Of a DNA stretch of 64,000 nucleotides, positions 61,041-64,000 are shown one piece after another. Under the pieces are notes generated by a model, which saw only the letters and a list, made by a program, of their open reading frames with translations, was not told where the DNA came from and did not search any database. This DNA is from Scleroderma bovista (Eukaryota; Basidiomycota; Agaricomycetes; Boletales; Sclerodermataceae), in the NCBI GenBank assembly GCA_037178675.1, contig JAYMGJ010000514.1, positions 1 through 64,000 of the forward strand, read 5' to 3'. How positions within the stretch are numbered: the stretch's first letter is position 1; every line of letters begins with the position of its first letter. The position numbers and the translations under genes are program-made.

Positions 61041-61446
61041 ATGGCAACTGCTGAGGAATCAACAATTCTCGTCAACGTAGAACTTGAAACCTACCCATCC
61101 GTCCAATACCCAACTCTTGCAGAATTTCTTGATCGCCTTGATAATGAAGAACCCTTGCGACATTGGCGAGAGTGGTTCTTCTGGCCTCTGCGAAGACTGG
61201 GAGTTAGGACTCTCGACGACATGGCCATTGTTTCACCAGAAAGCATCTTCATTTTCTATGGACTAAATCCCGTCGCAATCATGGACCTGTATGTCCACGT
61301 GGTGGACACGATTGATGGTTTGCACCGTGACCATGGCATCAGTACTAGTGCATTAAATGGTGACCTCTCTAGGGTAAGAAAGGTAGTCAATCATTTTGAG
61401 TGGGTTAGTCACGTTATGTTAACAGAGTGCGGCCATACATCAATAA
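61041..61446 (+). CDS. Small hypothetical protein
   Basis: From ATG 61041 (MATAEESTILVNVELETYPS) through LRHWREWFFWPLRRLGVR and LNPVAIMDLYVHVVDTIDGL. It has a 52-nt GT-AG intron (61374-61425) and a short last exon to TAA at 61446, giving 117 aa. A possible upstream intron (GTGAGT near 60986 to CACAG at 61035) suggests a 5' exon I could not place. No known family is recognised. It could be a fragment of a larger gene. Confidence 0.35.
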
Positions 61447-62906
61447 ATGACATGCGCTATTCACAGTCGCTCTGCTGAACGACTGAATCCTGTCCATTTC
61501 ACGTCTGTGGTTCTTGAGAGCATCGTGCCATTGCATCGCAGTTTGCAGGAAGTCACTGAGGGAGTCAGCCAGTAACATAACTTGTTTTATTCATTTTGTA
61601 ACACTGTACATGTAGTGGATCACACCGGCACTACAAATGCTTCCAAGCACGTTGGGTATGCACATGGAGGTCTGAGTGGCTCGTGAACACCTCAGTTGGT
61701 TGATGGACCGCATTGATGGCATATACATGTGTAAGCACGCTGGTGATGCAAGCTGGCGAGACGAGTCATCATCTCATTGAGCAAGCAAAAATTACAAATG
61801 AGTCCACGTACTGCGTTGGAACCTATGCAGACGTGTCAAGTATCATGTACCTGAAATCGTGAAAACACAATTTTAGTGGGATGACTATCTTCCACCATTA
61901 GAACCCGACTTCAGTAGTAGACCAGGAAACACCTACCAACAGAGGCCATAAACATGTATGAGTGTACTAGAGGCATAAGAGGATGGACGAATGAGTCGAA
62001 CAGCGCTGGAGACTACACAGAGGAGTCGAACGAGCGCATCAACGTGCCAACCATGCCGAACAACACGAAAATGACTATAAAACTGCCAGAGATGCAAACC
62101 AGATGACTCACCTGGTGGACTCGAAATTGAATCGCCTGAAATTGCTAGGGCGACAGTGTATTCGCACTGTGGAAGCATACCAATCGAGGCCCCCTATTTT
62201 CCGTTCTCTCAGGTTCTGTATGTACTCCATTTGGTCATCATATAAGTGCATGTTTTCTGGTGGTATGAATTCTCGCAGGAGTTTTGCGCCGAACACATTT
62301 TGGGTTGGCATGCTTGCTAAGGTTTCTACTTTGTAAGAATTTCTTAGCTGTGAGGTAATATGATAAGGGTGGGTTGAGGCGCACGAGTCAAAAGATTGCC
62401 TTTAGGCAAGTTGAGAGTGGCCCATATGTACTAAGGAGCTGCAGCAATGGGATTGAGGACGTCTAGATGATCATTGACTAGTAAACGACAGGCAAGGAAA
62501 TGGCGAACCAGACCTAGACATAGATGACACAATGAGGGGAGGGGTTAGGTGGACATCGGCCCACATTCCCTGATCTCCATTAGGTGAAGATCTGCGGAGC
62601 AGATACTACTGGTCACACGCGAGGGGACTTAGGTGATTTGTTTGACCCGAGCTATTTCTTAGTATAGTCAGCCAATATATTCGGAACTCGTTAGGGCAGT
62701 GAAAATGGAAAGATCACTTCCAGGCTAACGTTCACTCACCATTCAGGTTGTCAGGATCCCTGAATGACAAAAGCCACATGTTCTATGGAACTCGGAAGCT
62801 ATCACTTCCACTGCAATCTGGTTACTTATCGTTAGCGGATGTAATGGATCTTAAGAAGCCGAAAACATAAATGGTATGAAATCGACATACTCACACTGGT
62901 CGTGCG
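61447..62906. other. Intergenic, no gene seen
   Basis: Short open frames on both strands without motifs or splice support. The promoter of the F-box gene should be in the last few hundred bases. Confidence 0.4.
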
Positions 62907-63802
62907 ATGTGGAGATGTCTTCCCGCTGAGCTCAAAAGAGAAATATTCCACCTCGCTGCAGACCACACCAACGATGTCCTCAGGTTCCTGCAAGTTGCCA
63001 GGCGTGTCCATGTTTGGTGGGTACTACATCACAATAAATAATGTTAACTCATAAAATGGTGTTGGTCAGGTTAGAACCAATTCTTTATAGAGTGGTAAAA
63101 CTCACCAGGGAGGGCCAAGCTCAGCATTTCATCAAATGTCTTCATCTGCGAAAGTCCCCACAATCCTTTGCATATGCTGCCGTGAAGGCTTTGTGCATCT
63201 ACGGCGACATACAGACCACAACAGCTCTTGAAATTTTACAGGACTGCACAGGCGTTACCTCCCTTGCGATCTGGACTTTACCGAATGCTGAGGTCTCGCC
63301 TATTCCCGAGCTGATGCAGGAACGGGTTAACACACTTCCGCTGAGAAGGTTATCGCTCAGCGTGGCTTCCATGTTCTCAACCTCCCCTTCATTTACCATG
63401 CTGGACATAGCACGGGTGATCACCCATCTCGAAATCCTAGATGGATGGGTTCTATGGACTGTGACAATTGGAATCGAAAAGTTAACCCAGCTTACCCACC
63501 TTTCGCTCGCCCTTAACCTCCAGCTATCTTGTCCCGAACATCTTCAGAAGATCCTCGACCATTGCTCCAACCTTAAAGTTCTGATTCTGCGGTCACCCGA
63601 GAATCAAAATGATGTTAACACTTGGTTCAAAGTCCATGACATCCATGATATTCGTATTGTCTGGACCGATGAATCATCGTGGTGGGATTGGTTCTCACCA
63701 AGTAGGAACCATCACAACACTTGGGACTGTGGGGAAGATGTAGTTGCATGGTGGCGTCGAATGAAAGGTGCGTACCAAGACATCCAACATATAGAGTGCT
63801 GA
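62907..63802 (+). CDS. F-box / LRR-like protein
   Basis: Exons 62907-63016 and 63070-63802 (53-nt intron) give 843 nt, 280 aa. The N-terminus LPAELKREIFHLAADHTNDV, followed by ARRVHVWLEPILYRVV, is a degenerate F-box of the type abundant in mushrooms. Such proteins bind Skp1 and deliver targets to SCF ubiquitin ligase. The rest has spaced hydrophobic repeats (LEILQDCTGVTSLAIW, LRRLSLSV, LTQLTHLSLALNLQL, LQKILDHCSNLKVLILRS) that resemble leucine-rich repeats, and a Trp-rich C-terminus (DESSWWDWFSPS). The substrate is unknown. Confidence 0.72.
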
Positions 63803-64000
63803 TGGACGAATTCAGTCAGCCCATATGATTATCCAGCTTGACGGATAACTAGTTATTGCCGATCCTCGCCTGAACTTAGAAAGTAGCCTGAACAACATTG
63901 TCGTCATCAGCATTGATAGTTGCAGTGGAACTGACTTAGGTCATTGTCTTGTTGGCATGGAATGCTCAGTGCGAGTGCGCAACAGCTAAGTAGGATTTCT
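63803..64000. other. 3' flank, no feature seen
   Basis: The last 198 nt hold the presumed 3' UTR of the F-box gene and nothing else recognisable. Confidence 0.4.

Overview
The window looks like an accessory, transposon-rich stretch of a mushroom-forming basidiomycete (Agaricomycete) nuclear genome. The evidence is genes split by many 42-76 nt introns, a KDZ-type transposase remnant, CACTA, hAT and Ty1/copia elements, a small cluster of HET-domain genes, and protein families (F-box/LRR, a DUF6698-like family, Ser/Thr-stalk membrane proteins) typical of that group. I assigned exons by hand; where I call a gene intact, the exon sum is a multiple of three and the splice sites are GT-AG.

Layout. 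0.2-12.8 kb: four apparently intact host genes. These are a single-pass membrane protein (229-2055, +), glutathione reductase (3000-4806, -), an 11-exon nuclear coiled-coil protein of unknown function (9603-11944, -) and a small unknown protein (12046-12816, +). The last two diverge from a 101-bp shared promoter. 12.9-23.1 kb: a decayed CACTA (Tnp2) transposon, split by a Ty1/copia element (15025-20945) with a 5-bp target duplication, plus its second gene. 23.1-31.2 kb: repeats, including a 454-bp fold-back element with perfect 179-bp arms interrupted by a 682-bp insertion, two tandem arrays, a truncated KDZ transposase and a copia solo LTR.

31.2-54.3 kb is the most interesting part. Three intact HET-domain genes (A minus, B and C plus) and one HET pseudogene (D) surround a Kin4-like protein kinase gene with a C-terminal KA1 domain. 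A segmental duplication copied the 3' part of the kinase gene, the spacer and the HET gene. This gave HET B and C with nearly identical upstream sequence but clearly diverged coding sequence. The second copy preserves the empty sites of a 3.4-kb hAT element and, reciprocally, the first copy preserves the empty site of a 153-bp fold-back MITE, so the order of events can be read. A stray 3' fragment resembling uroporphyrinogen-III synthase sits at the duplication junction.

54.3-64 kb: direct-repeat blocks, a DUF6698-like gene (57517-59033, -), a Wee1-like kinase fragment (59398-59612, -), a small hypothetical gene (61041-61446, +) and an F-box/LRR-like gene (62907-63802, +).

HET-domain proteins in filamentous fungi trigger incompatibility cell death after non-self recognition. 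By inference, this is a fast-evolving allorecognition-type locus within transposon-rich DNA; no function has been shown here.
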